Assembly: GCA_021464245.1 (NCBI GenBank)
Contig: JADCRB010000003.1
Span: forward strand, 572,631 to 636,630
DNA: 64,000 bases
Reading direction: 5' to 3'
Source: Carallia brachiata
Taxonomy: Eukaryota > Streptophyta > Magnoliopsida > Malpighiales > Rhizophoraceae
Part shown: positions 25,198 to 37,935 of the stretch, one piece after another
Layout of the letters: each line of letters begins with the position of its first letter
How positions within the stretch are numbered: the first letter of the stretch is position 1
The notes under the pieces: model-generated
The model's database searches: none
What the model saw: only the letters and a program-made list of their open reading frames with translations
Told to the model about the DNA's origin: nothing
Made by a program: the position numbers and the translations under genes

Positions 25198-25995
25198 CTT
25201 TGAAACTGCTGAGATAAATGGGTCTGAAGGTTAACCAATTGCCATCTCCCTTGGCTAATGATTGAACTAGCTGGTGACTAATGAGATGGAGTGCTTCAAC
25301 TGAATCAGTCTACCACAAACTATTAGTTTCCAGATTAATATTTCAATATCGGTTGTTCCCAACTTAATTCGAGTCGTCTTCTATCCCATCAAAACAAAAT
25401 CTTTACTAATTTGTAAACTATATGTGAAGGTTGAGAAATGACAAATTAAGATTGGAATTACGTTGCATGCATAAATTATGACACCTAATGTTGTTTTTGC
25501 TTTTAGTTGGCTTAAATTAGGACTCCAACCCAAGCCTTGTAGTCTTGAATACAACTTCAGTACTAAATGAGTTTTATCATATTGATTAATGTTGTTTCTT
25601 TTTACCAAACGTTTAGAGGTTTATACGCTGCACAACCGGAGTAAAACTGTTGTCTATTATAAAGAGCGAAAAAGATTGGTGGCTTTCAAAAAAATAAAGA
25701 AGAAGAAAGCAAGAAGAAAGAAAGAAAAAAAACAGGGATCCTGCAAATGCTTGAATTTATGAATAGCCACCCGCAACCATGGATAAAAAAAATAAAAAAT
25801 TTTCTGTATATACAACTATGTATAACAAAAAAAAAAAAAAAGATCAGGACACGCGGGACATTGTGGGAGTAATGCAAGAGAGACCAACTGACCCGATGTA
25901 CTGTGTCCTTTGGATTATCTTGTACACAAGTGCATCGCGGTCATCTAACCAAAGGAAGAGGTATCCAGGATTTGGGATTTGGGAATTGCACTTCC

Positions 25996-28900
25996 TCAGA
26001 AATCATAATCTATGTCTGTCAAGTTCTGGGAGGTTGAGTGCTTCACAAGTTGTTCATGTTCATCGTATTGGTCAAGGTTCTCGCATGGCGCAGGAAAAAT
26101 GGTCCCTATTACGCGTCCTTCAACAAAGGCACACTGAAATATATGCTTCTTCTTGTAAGTTAGTCCCACTGACATATCCCGGAAAGTCACGTTTTTCACT
26201 GGCATTTCTTCACTACCGTGTATGCGAACAGGAACACGGACTCCTTGACCATGAACTCCGGTGAAGCTGAAGTCCTCAGTGTCGGAAGAGCCTTTGGATC
26301 GTAACCTCCATCGGGGTGTTCGTTGTAATCTGTTTTAATAACAATTCCTACTCGGACGTTGTCAAATGTCAAATTCCGGTAGGTTATGTGTCGTACATAT
26401 CCACCTCTTCCAGGGGCAGTCTTGATCCGAACTGCACGCCTTGAGCTCCATACAAGGAGGTTTTCCACAGTAACATTTGATACTCCGCCAGACATCTCAC
26501 TGCCAATCGATACTCCGGCGCTGTTGCAAAGTTAAGCCAAGGTTTGTCTTAGTCAATATCTGGAGAGTCACAAACTGAAAAATGCAATTACTAAACACTG
26601 CGATGACTAAGAGGCAGTAATCTAATTGGAATAATGATTATGTCCGCACAGTTTCCACATAAGTCACTGAAGTGGTGTCTAATACAAAAAACTTCATCTT
26701 GTCAGTCAAAAATTGCCAGTCTGCTTCAGCTACAATAGCTTCCCCAGGGAGACGTAAGGTTGCCTCTCACAATCAAAGACAATAAGCTACACGTGAAAAC
26801 TAGCGGCATGATCCTTTTCATCTTTGGCTGTTTTTCAAAGGTCATAACTAGTTTTTGCTTTGTAACAATCTGTTTCTTAATTCATGAATAAATCAATCTT
26901 TGCTCATAAGAAAATCACACTCACTTGCACATAGCAAAATACAAGATTCTACCAAGCACAAAGAGATCACATAATGGTCATCTTCTACCAATTAATCACA
27001 CAAAACTAACAAGCTATTATGTTTTTTTTTTTTCACAAAATTCGAATTTAAATTGTGAATTCCTAGATACTTCCATGTTCAACACAAAATGAAACAATTT
27101 GTGAATGTTGAATCACGCTCTCAACAGAAACAAGCCTGATGTAGGCTCAGAATTTTTAATTTAGAAGAGACAGTTATAGGAGAGGTTTTCCATCTTAATT
27201 TTAAGGCTCCTTTCTTTTATATTTAAGGGGTGATCCAGTGCATAAACTCTCACACTGTCGGGACTGTGGGGAGAGTTAAATGTAGGCAGCCTACCCTTAC
27301 TTACACAAAGAGATTATCTCTACAACTCAAACCTGTGACCTCAATGTCACAAACGGAGTAACCTTAATGTTATACCATGGCTAGCCCTTCCTTTTTCCCC
27401 ACCCCCCCACCCCCCCTATTTGTAATGTGAAAATTATAGGTCACATTTATATGGGAAAATAATCAAAGGTTCCCAAGATGCAGCCACTGGGGTGACAAGG
27501 ACAAGGATGCAGCAAATTGTACAAAGTTTAAAGCCAATTATGTAGGAAATCTCACCTGACCATAGAGCGAACTACAAGGTTACGAATGAGGATATTCGTT
27601 GAAGGCCGTCCATATGCAATTCCGTACTGATCCCAACCACTCTTGATTGCAATTCCATCATCCCCCACGCTTATGTAACAGTCTTCAATTACCATATCCT
27701 CACATGAATCTGGTCACCAGAAATTGGACAGCTCATATTTGATTTGGAGAGGAGTAATACTTCACAAACTTCACAGAAGGAAATATTGAGTGGAAATTTT
27801 TTTTACTAGAATCAATGTAGCAATAATGGCACAACCAGGGCAATTTTCTTATACAATAATGAAGTCAGTTTGGACTGCCAAAGAAAATAATAGAAAAATA
27901 ATTTGCTCAAAAATGCTAAAATTCAATAATAAGATATCCAAGATCACAATTTCTCCCTGTTACAAACTGTGGTAACAAAACAGTGTTTCAACTCTTTGCC
28001 ACTTGGAACCCATTCCTTCAGTCATTATTAAACTCAACTTGTTCAATGAGTTGGTGAAACAGCAAAACCAAATCATGAAGACAGCTTTTAACATCCAATT
28101 GATGCATTAACAAGTTGACATTTGATCTTGCAGGATTCACTCTCATCTTTTTCCATAACTTTGAGACAGAAAGAAATACTGAATAATCAATCAAATTGGT
28201 AGCACATCTCATGACAGGGCTTAAGCAAAATGTCATCAATTCAGATCAACAAAAGGGGATCATCCATAGAGTTTCAAAGTTAACTGCAAGCCATTTACCA
28301 AATACTAAATACTGTTGATCACAGATAGCAATTATAAGACATACTTACCAGGATCAATTCCATCAGTATTTGGGGCTTCAAATATTGGAGCCAATATTGT
28401 AACATTTTTTATAGTTACATTCTTGCAGTCATATGGATGAAGCGTCCAAAATGGTGAATCACGCAACGTTATATTGGAAATATGGATGTCACTTGACCAC
28501 ATTATCTGCACAAGAGGACCCCTGGTGTGGTTAAGAAGCTTCTGGCGATACTTCTTCCACCAAGTCTGACCCTGTCCATTTATGGTACCATTGTGTCCTG
28601 TTGGTTTGCAAGAGAGTAACAATAATTCAGATTGGGCAATAGTTATCCATTTGCTAATTACAGAGTTAGAAAAACTCTCTATCATGATACACCCACAGGG
28701 AAGCCTGATCAGCTACCTTCTGAAATCAACCAGTAAATAGAACAAGCTAGAGCTCACAAAAATGCACATAACTTCAAAAGCCATCTAGCAATTATAAAAA
28801 CCTGCCAGTATAATTGCTTCAGTTGGATTTGCAGCTATGTTAATTTGAAGTTCACACAAACCATGGCTATCTAAAAGGAACATCATCAGTTCATTTTTCA

Positions 28901-30724
28901 GATGTTTGTGTGGTTGTTGGTAAAGGAGAACGCAAAGTAAAGAAGTTGAAAGTCCTGATCACCTAATGCTTCAATGAGCAATTGTTAAGCACCAATCTCG
29001 CAAATAGAAAAGGTTCACAAATTGCAGCAGCCAAATTCATCAGCTTATAGCCATCAAGATAGGGTACATTTCTGTCCATTCGCCATAACATGATTTTCCC
29101 AAAGAATTTACAACCGAATAGACTGGAGGATAGGTGCTGACTTTTAGGTTCTCTTGAGCTGTACCTGAAATTTACACACCCATCCAACTGATGGGGTGAA
29201 CTAAGCCACGAAAATCATACTTGGGGCAAGACCCTTTGTCCTAAATATGAGTAAGCACAATCACTGGTTGATAACCAATTAAGCATGCCCACTACACTTT
29301 TCCTTTTTCCTACCCCTCCCACCCAATTCACATCCTCGATCTTCATGATATGATTTCTGTGAAATTTAGTGTTCAAGTTCTGATTTGGAAACCTGGAACA
29401 TTCTTGATACATATGAACTCACAAAACATGGACTTTTTCTTGGTTTTGATATCCTAACTGAATATGTGCCACAAAACTTGTATGCATATGCATACCATGC
29501 AATGACTTCCATGAGTGGAAAATATCAGAACACATAGTGAAGGCAAATTCTTTGTGCTGAAGGAGCTTGAGTTGACTGACCTGTTATGACGACATCTTTG
29601 AGATTCTGACCATGAATTAGACTTCCATACCGAGGCCCAGGATGCTCCCTACCATACCCATACGAAGGCAATGGAGGCATTAGCGGCCAATACTTCTCAT
29701 CCTGTTAGATAACAATGGGAAAGGTCCAGAATAAGAGAGTGATTGAGTCACTTAAACTCCAAGTTTTAGACGAATGAAATGCAAGAAACATCCCATGACC
29801 ACAAATGATATCACAAATCCTAAAACACGGGAAAGACTAAAATCCACATTCCAGAATGTCTGCAAGCACATTCTAACAAAATAAGCTAGTTGCTTCATTA
29901 CGCTTGATATGCCACTCACACAATATCCTGCCACAAATAGGGGGAACCAATTGATAGGAAGAAAACTATAGAGAATCTACACTACCCAGAGTACATATCA
30001 TCACTCAGTCATAGATTCCTGATCTAGCTTCAGAAATTCTGACCCACCGGTATATGACTTCAATAGCTCAAGCTCCAGTATCTCAAAAACAAACAACTAA
30101 AATTCATGCTAATACTACAAGGATCTAATTTAGTTAGAGTAGTGAAAAGTGTCTTTCATTGAGAACTAGAGTTCGAATCCAGTCTCCTCCCTCACCTGCG
30201 CTCTCTAACGGTGGGCTACCATCACAAACCGAAAAAAGAAAGTTCATACTAATACGAAAAGACAAATAAAAGGAAACAGAGAAAAACCCGACCTCAATTC
30301 CAAGAATAACAGCACCCTCAGCAAGAAAAAGGGTCATGCGACTGGTAAGATTAAATGGGGCAGTGAGCCATTTCCCTGGAGGCACATTAAGCTGCCCTCC
30401 ACCTCTCTTCCCCAGCTTGGAAATAGCCAAAACCGCCCTCTCAAACGCCTCGGTATTCACTGTAACCCCATCCCCAACTCCGCCAAAATCCGTCAAATTA
30501 AAAACGACGGGCCTGAGAGTCGGCAACGTCCGCGCCGGCGACCGCCAGAACACAGACAGACCTCCGGCCACCACGTTGCGCTGCCACAGAAACACGGAGG
30601 CAAACGCGGCAATCCAAAGTACGGTGAAAAGGGTCTTGTGAGAAGACACGAACGCCGGCACCCATCGCTTCAAATCGAACCTCTGGTTCTGGAATCGCCC
30701 CAGTGGTGTCACCGTCTCAACCAT
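25996..30724 (-). CDS. GH28 polygalacturonase-like protein with N-terminal membrane anchor; one apparent 1-base deletion
   Basis: GH28 enzymes hydrolyse pectin galacturonan. Five exons, 30724-30293, 29701-29581, 28597-28349, 27709-27556 and 26520-25996, total 1,481 bases; adding one missing base near 26276-26284 gives 1,482, 493 residues. I chose the ATG at 30724 (MVETVTPLGRF), as an in-frame TTG upstream is not a credible start. Residues about 31-47 (TLFTVLWIAAFASVFLW) form a single membrane segment, implying a type II protein with its catalytic domain in the secretory lumen or wall. Visible motifs are NTDGIDPG (260-267), SVGDDGIAIKSG (281-292) and, in the last exon, RIKTAPGRGG; the usual GHG site is replaced by SIGSEMSGG, as in one plant clade. 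Exon 5 slips frame between PKALPTL and EDFSFTGVHGQGVRVPVRI. It ends TDIDYDF. The true substrate is unknown. Confidence 0.88.
27227..27391 (+). mobile_element. Au-type SINE in GH28 intron 4
   Basis: About 165 bases match the layout of the plant Au SINE as I remember it: a GGGGTGATCCAGTGCA start, a central GCAGCCTACCCTTACTT, then AAACCTGTGACCTC...GTCACA, an AACCTTA step and a GGCTAGCCCTTC end. Au elements are tRNA-derived SINEs widespread in flowering plants. It points opposite to the host gene and lies wholly within an intron. A C-rich tract follows it. Confidence 0.65.
27398..27418 (-). other. C-rich tract, possible G-quadruplex on the transcribed-RNA strand
   Basis: The plus strand has runs CCCC-A-CCCCCCC-A-CCCCCC, so the minus strand, which is the sense strand of the GH28 pre-mRNA, carries three long G runs in an intron. 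Such a tract can form a quadruplex. It is also the sort of homopolymer region where sequence errors are common. Confidence 0.4.
30126..30225 (+). mobile_element. tRNA-like SINE copy 1 (GH28 intron 1)
   Basis: A box-B-like GAGTTCGAATCCAG motif (30171-30184), followed by CTCCCTCACC and then AACGGTGGGCTACC, matches the copy at 52752-52870 in order and spacing. The pattern suggests a tRNA-derived SINE. The ends were not resolved. Confidence 0.45.
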
Positions 30725-32369
30725 GTTTAAAATTATTACATGCAAAAAGGTCGCAGCTTTAATTAATAATGATTGTCTTTCACCGGCTTTTTACACTTCT
30801 GTCAGCAGTTCAGCGATGATAAGTTTGATTTAGTGAGAGACAAACTACGATAGGAATTCATTGGAACGGGAAGTGGAAATGTGGGATTTCAAAAATGGAG
30901 GTAAAGGCCACGATCATTTTTTTTCGTTCTTCCTTTTTTTAGGTTTTTTTTTTTAGATATGGGAATTGACGAATTGGGTTGGGTGAGACGTTAGTAGTCA
31001 GAAACAGGTGGATTGTGTTCGTTGTTGTTGATGATGTTACTGATGCTGTGGGTGGTGTTGTTTGCTGTAAGACGGAATGCAATGGCTGATGCTTTGATGA
31101 AGTACAATTTAAGGAAGTGGCTTTGCTTGTGCTTTTCGGATATGAATTTAATACGTGACTACGAGTGACAGTGATATAAAACAGTAAAATTGAGGTTGAA
31201 AATTTATTTAATTGATTGAATGGATTATCTTTTAATTAGTAGATGGAGGTTTAAATTTTATTAAATTTTATTTTTTTCTCTTTAAATATTTAATAAGACT
31301 TCTAAAAAAAAGAAAAGATAAAATTACCACTGAAAAAGTTTTATCGGATGTCTTCTCTCCTTGGAAGCAATTCATTTTGGTCGAATCGTATTAAACATCG
31401 CCTCTAAAAATGTGTAGAAATGAGCTCAAATGTCTGTGTTATAATCACAATATATAAATATTTTTGCTAATTTTGGGATTCCAAAATATGTTTGATATCC
31501 TCAATATTTTTTTTTGTGTTTCCCGGCATCCCAACTAATTTCTTCCAATTATTACATCGAGAACTTTTTATTGATTTATAAGGATTATAGATCAAATTTT
31601 AAATTTAAAATGAAAAGTATGCTAAGTAATATTGCGTAGAAAAACTTTCAAATATGATTAACACAAGAAACATTTTGTTTTGCTAGTGTGTTGGAACAGA
31701 GTAAAAAAACAAGGAAACCCCCGTACATCCGACTTAAAATGATTGGTTAATAGCAGCTAAGCAATTTTTCTTATCCTAAGCAGTTTACTTACAGCTTGGA
31801 ACCCTGTCGTGCATTTGGAATTGGATTGTTCTTAAAGCTGCAATCACCATTTCAATAGGTGAAAGTGTCGGTGCTATTTTATTGACCAGCATGCGTAGAC
31901 CGTTTTGGTCAATGGGGGAAAACAAATGCCAAAAAAGATAAGGAAGAAACTAATTAATTTTTAAATTTTATTATACACTTAACTTTACTTAATAACAAAT
32001 CAGTTATGTAATTTATTTAATAATATTAATAGTTAATTATATATATTTATTCAAATTTTAATTATTTAATAATTTATATAATTTTATTGTTATTTATTTA
32101 TTTCTTTCGCTTACTAAACGCCTTCGCCGGTTTAAACAAAGCGTTCTGTCAATTCACGAAAGCTCAGTCGTCCTGATCATTCCCGCACCAGACTCGCTTA
32201 TCTCGCATAAATAATATCGAACTGGAAGTTGTGCTGGTGGAGAGTTGCAATCAGTAGGTATAACTGATGGGAGACTTGCAATTAGATTATTTATGTCAAC
32301 TATCAACCATATTATAAAACAAAAGGAGTAGGTGATTTACACCCACCGAAGCTAAATTAACGTACTATT
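30725..32369. other. upstream region of GH28 and AT-rich spacer; no gene
   Basis: This lies between the divergent GH28 and LHCA6 genes. The first few hundred bases should contain the GH28 promoter. A GT-rich stretch lies near 31019-31065. No coding frame could be recognised. Confidence 0.5.
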
Positions 32370-34935
32370 GGCAGTAGGCTGTCGCTTCATGACAAAATTT
32401 GGTTAAACCCTTACAAAAATAGCATTGCTACTACAAACACAATCAGGGCATTAATAAGTCTGCGACTCTGCATGAAAAGAAGAACCAGTGGTAGCCCAAT
32501 GTATCACAGCTAAAGTCGAATTTGGAACATTTAGGGTTGTTTCCTCTTGCGCATGCTGAAGGTCTATAAATGTGTTTGAGAAGAGTTTTTGTCCATAGAT
32601 CTATTAAGTAATGAGTTAACCAATAAAATTCTCATTTTTCCAATAAATTTCACAACCACGTTTTGAGATCTAGAGACCTTTAAAAAACATAAAAAGGGTG
32701 GGTTTGTTTACATAGATATGAGAACCAAGTAATTGATTCTCATTATAATTTTTGTTATTTGAAAATTTCATTATCATTCTTTAAAATTTAAAATTTAAAA
32801 ATATAATTCTCACCTCTAAAACATCAATTATTCTCATTCTTCCTATAACTAACTCAACTATCTACAACAAAGTTATTGAAAAGAAAAACTTTAACCCAAA
32901 TTTGAACAAAATAACATGTTGGAGAAAAATAAAAAAATGATAACCTTTAATATAAAATTTGAAATAAAAATGTTACAATAATAATTTGACAGTAATAATA
33001 ATAATTTATATGTTTGATGCTGAAATATTTTATAATCTCTACAATATTAATTTTTTTAAATAATATTAATAATACTTCTTCTTTATTATTATCAATAATA
33101 ATAAAATTTATATTAATATTTTTATTTAATTTTATATTTATGGTTATCATTGTAAAGTAAACTATAATCATTAATAATTTTAATTTTTATCACAATTTTT
33201 AATTCAACAATATATACCATATTTTTTTGTATTTTATAATTTATAGTTTGATATTCATAATTTTTTAATTAAATTTTTTTTATTATTATTGTGACAGAAA
33301 TATTTATATACATCTTATATTGATTCTAATTACAAACTGAAATAAATAAATATAAAAAATTTTAATTGTTATTCATCAATAAACCAATCATATTATGAAA
33401 TAAGTATTTTCATTTTTGATTTCACTAGATTATGATCATGATCTCAATTATCATACCAAACCGTAAACCAAACGTCCCAAAAATTATCCAAAGAGGTATT
33501 TTTAACATGTGACAACAGACTTCCTTATTTATTTTTTTTGTCTAGAAAATGAGAAAGTATAAATGGTATCCCATAAATTCGTTAAAGAGTGTTACCCTCG
33601 TTCTAAAAAAATCTTGAACTGCCTAAATAATTATAATATAATTTAATTTTTTTTTAAAAAAAATTTAATTCTACCACACGTCACAACGCACTCAAACCCA
33701 AAATGTCGCAGCCGCACGTCGGTGGATTTACTGCTGCACCAAAATACATAGTAGACTTCCTTATCTAAACCAGCAAACATCGTTGACTCCTTCTCTCAAA
33801 CGTTCCGTGACTTCCGTCCAAGTAAGGAAGCCCTTTAAATATCTAGACTCATTATGGAGATTTTCCGGTCGTCCAAAAAGGCCTCTAGAGGAGCTAGCCG
33901 CTCGTCCCAGGCTTAGAAAGACAATGGGCTACGGGTTTTCAGTTTGGATTAAAATCGCCGAATAAGGGCCCCATTGGAGACCAGTAAAATAGTTCATATT
34001 TTTCTCATAAATTTTATAATCGATATTCTAAAATTCAGAGACTTTAAATTAAATATAAAAAAATATTAGAACAGATAATTTGATAGTTGACACCAAACCC
34101 TTTAATTTTGAGAGGGACAAACCCTCTCAACTCTGAGACCTCCATCAATATAAAAAATGTAATTCAATTCTGTTAAAAGGTTTGTTCAAGCAACAAGATC
34201 CTCCATTTTTTTTTTTGGGGTGAATAGTAACAAGACCCGTTAAATATTTAGACTTGCAGTAATCTTGGCTATTGGGCTCAGGCTTCATGACAAAATTTGG
34301 TTAAACCACTTGGGCGAAAGTCATTGCTACTGCAAACACAATCAGCGCATTAATAATTACGTGTGTATAAGAGAAGAACCATCCGTGGTCGCCCAATGTA
34401 TCACAGCTAAAGTCGAATTTGGAATATTTAGGTTTGCTTCCTGTTGCTTGTGCTAAAGACCTTTGGACTTGTTTGTGAAGAGTTTTTGTCGAGAGAGATC
34501 ATTATAGTAAAATAATTCTCTTTTTCTCACGAATTTAACAGTTTAAATTTAAAGACCTTTACATTAACTATAAAAAAAATAATCCGACCTAATAATTTTG
34601 ATAGTTGACAACAAACCCTCTTATTTTAAAAGGCACAACGCCTCTTAACTGTGAGGCCTCCATCAAAATCAAAGGTGTATTCCTACTCTGTTAAAGGGTC
34701 CTATCCAAGTAATGGGTCTCTATTTTTTTTTTTTTTGGGTCAAATAAGGAAACTAGCACGTAATGATCTAAGAGTAATGGGTCTCTTTAAATATTTAGAC
34801 TCGATGTGGAGATGTTCTGGCCATTGGAAAATGCTTCTACAAGAGCCGCTAAATTGCGAATCCCAGGCTTAGCTAGACAATGGGCTAACCGTTTTTTGTT
34901 TGGATACAAATCTCTAATAATGGCCCCAATTGGTT
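32370..34935 (+). repeat. duplicated repeat mosaic upstream of LHCA6
   Basis: Three segment types each occur twice in the same orientation. Type A is at about 32370-32610 and 34258-34500 (shared GCTTCATGACAAAATTTGGT and CCAATGTATCACAGCTAAAG). Type B is at about 33821-33975 and 34770-34935 (shared CCCAGGCTTAG and GACAATGGGCTA). Type C is at about 33975-34210 and 34500-34720 (shared TTGATAGTTGACA and GAGACCTCCATCAA-like pieces). The order is A-B-C-A-C-B with very AT-rich DNA between the first A and B. No protein is encoded. It could be LTR or other element debris that inserted more than once. Confidence 0.6.
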
Positions 34936-35145
34936 CCTTATGGTCGGGCTAAAAAGAAGATGGGCACTTGATCCAACAAGGAAGAAAGGGCAAGAAAAAG
35001 TCAACCTTCTATCGTGTATATGTGGCAAGTTATGATTGGTTTTGCTTCATCGTTGGATAGGTAGATAAGCACAACTCTGAAGCCCATAAAATCAACGGAA
35101 ATCAACAGAAACACAGCTGCAGAAGAACGTTGGATTTGGTCATTC

Positions 35146-36946
35146 ATGGCTCTAAGCATTTCATCTACTTCACTGACAGCATTTCCAACCAGGACCAGGT
35201 CACAAACTCATTCACAACACAAGTCAAGTGTTCCTGTTCTAATTGTTGGAAATATGATTTCCACTAATATTCTTTCAATACTGCTTATATGTGTTGCTTA
35301 ATTACTACTAGTATCTTGATTGGGAAAACAGGGATTTACGTCAATCTCCTCAATGTCAACTGGGAAAGATCGTTAATTGTCGGCCGGGAAATGTTAGATT
35401 GCAAGCAACAAAAGGGGTTTCAAGTGTTTGTGTACCACTGCCTCCGGATAGACCCTTGTGGTTCCCTGGCAGTTCACCTCCTGAGTGGCTTGATGGAAGG
35501 TTACAGTCCGTACTACTCTTCTCTATTGTGTGCATTTTTCTTTCTCCTATTCCTGTTTGATTACATTCCTCGTTACATTGTATTCGTATCTTTTTTATGA
35601 ATGTGATAAAAGAATCGACTCCAAGTCCATATTTTCATTAGATATATGATGAATTTTATTCATGTTTAACATGGATTCAAGAGTAACACTTGTTTTATAG
35701 AATATACTAAATTTTTTTTTTTGATTTTTTTTAAATGTCACTGCAGCCTTCCAGGGGATTTCGGCTTTGATCCACTTGGATTAGGTACGCCTTTATTATC
35801 TTATATGTTTTAAGAAGGCATACTATAGGGAAATTTGCCTTGGAGCATCTTATTGAAAGATTCGTCGAATATTTGGGAACTTTTGTTGGCCTTTCGCAGA
35901 ATTAAAAGTTTGTTCTTCATATTTTTTCTAAATAAGTCTCCCATTGTCTCAACTGTAACTTATTATCTGATGAGTAGCTTAAGATTAATTTCCTTTGCAT
36001 TCCACTCCTTGGAGTGGATTGAAATTTTTTTTTTGTCCAATTAAAGCGGGAAGAGAGATTTTAACTGATAATGAAATGAGATTCGAATCTCCAATCTCAC
36101 GTCAAGTTTTACACTTGATGGCCACTAGACTATATCAAATGGTTGGAGTCTATTGAAATACCTAAAAAATTTTAGCGCTGGCTTCACATCTGACCACCCA
36201 CCATCATTCTTCACTAAACATATGTCACATATGTCTTTTCCAGGATCTGATCCAGAGTTGCTTAAATGGTTTGCACAAGCTGAGTGATGCATGGCAGATG
36301 GGCAATGCTAGCCGTGTTTGGAATTCTCGTTCCAGAATGTCTGGAACGCTTAGGCTTCATCGACAATTTCAATTGGTATGATGCTGGATCTCGAGAATAT
36401 TTTGCAGATCCTACAACATTGTTCATAGTACAGTTAGCCTTGATGGGATGGGCTGAAGGAAGAAGATGGGCAGATATGATTAAGCCAGGATGCGTGGACA
36501 TTGAGCTTAAATTACCGCACAAAACGAACCCGATTCCAGATGTTGGCTATCCAGGTGGGTTTTGGTTCGATCCCATGAATTGGGGTCGAGGATCCCCGGA
36601 GCCTGTAATGGTGTTGAGGACCAAGGAGATCAAGAATGGCCGCCTTGCCATGCTAGCATTTGTTGGCTTCTGCTTCCAAGCCATTTACACTGGTGAAGAT
36701 CCCATCGACAACTTAATGGCCCACATTGCAGATCCCGGTCACTGCAACATATTTTCGGTAGTCCTCTCCCTCTCATATTCAATTTCCAAAGTTTTCTATT
36801 GTTTTTTTTTTTCTTGGTCAACATAAATTTAGGAATAGTGTTGTCCCATCCTAGAATCAGGAAGCGTCTCAATTATCGTGTTTACTTCTGACTGAAATTA
36901 ACATACTGCATAAACTTCATGATCGCAGGCTTTCACGTCTCATTGA
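35146..36946 (+). CDS. LHCA6: chlorophyll a/b-binding protein, LHCA6-like; one apparent 1-base deletion
   Basis: LHCA6 is a photosystem I antenna protein of the thylakoid that helps link PSI to the chloroplast NDH complex. Five exons, 35146-35198, 35332-35499, 35747-35784, 36244-36757 and 36929-36946, give 791 bases; one added base makes 792, 263 residues. The N-terminus MALSISSTSLTAFPTRTR looks like a chloroplast transit peptide. Family motifs follow: RPLWFPGSSPPEWLDG, GDFGFDPLGLG, MHGRWAML (first helix, Glu-Arg type), VPECLERLGFI, REYFADPTTLF, GWAEGRRWAD, and KEIKNGRLAMLAF (third helix). It ends CNIFS|AFTSH. At 36282-36287 GAGTGATGC gives an in-frame stop where GAG-(C/T)TG-ATG is expected, and the phase proves exactly one base is missing. 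LHCA6 rather than LHCA2 is preferred from the ECLERLGFI region, but this is from memory. Confidence 0.87.
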
Positions 36947-37935
36947 CTTGAAGTTCTTAAAGATGATCGGTTGAAGAAGAAAATCACAGATGTAGGACGA
37001 CAGCCAGTGAGTGCCCTGTGTAAATTGCTTAATATCCTTGCTTATGAGCAAAGCAATTATGAATATTAATACCAAAGGCAATGAGCCAGAGTTTTATTTA
37101 TTTTTTTCCATTCACCTGCATTGCCTTTGTAATGTTTCATTTTGAGATATATTCAGGCTGTTCAAAAATGAAAGGCCAATTAGGAAATGTTTCTCTGTGA
37201 TGAGCCATCTTTGATCCTGCAGGCAGTGCATCTACAATTAGGAAATATGAGGGGAATGCTTCAAAATTACCCTCAATACTACGCGTTGACACAATCATTC
37301 GCCTGAAATACCCTTCTCATAGCCTGCACAGTCTGAAAAAACTCGGCAGAATTTTCTCCCATTGCCTGATTGGAGCCAACCTTCACTGTGTGAGTATGGG
37401 TGCAAGGAGATTTACGTCAAAAAAAAAAAAGGGTACAAGGAGATGAGACATTAAAAAATTATCATTAATTTTTTTTTAAAATTTAAATTTCTCTTAAAAA
37501 TTATTAGTTATTTAATTGACTATTTAGACTGTACAGCCTGATCAATTCAAACGTACAATAAGATATTGAATTTTTTAACAACTTTGTTATACATTTGAAG
37601 TGGTCCTGCTGTAGTGATCCTCTATACGTTCGATATTTTTGATGAGAAAACTTAAAATTTTTTAAAGAATAATATTTCAACACAAATGAACAATAAATAG
37701 GCAAAAGAGAAATTCCGCTGGATAAAAACGACGTTGCATTAGCGGTTGAAAGAGCGCGGATCCTTTGCCGAGGCACTTGGCTGACGATATTCTTCGTCGC
37801 CGCTAATTTATTCGACACGTGGACAATTTCAACGCACCCACGTGGACGACCGGAAACAAACGAGGCGTTTCGGATTACTTTAACAACCTATAAATCCTCT
37901 CTCCTTCTCCGGCGGGGCTGACGAACAGAACAAAA

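Noticed and set aside
25779..26264. 161-codon plus-strand frame
   Set aside because: It is antisense to the last exon of the GH28 gene and to its 3' flank; the minus-strand reading is clearly the real one.
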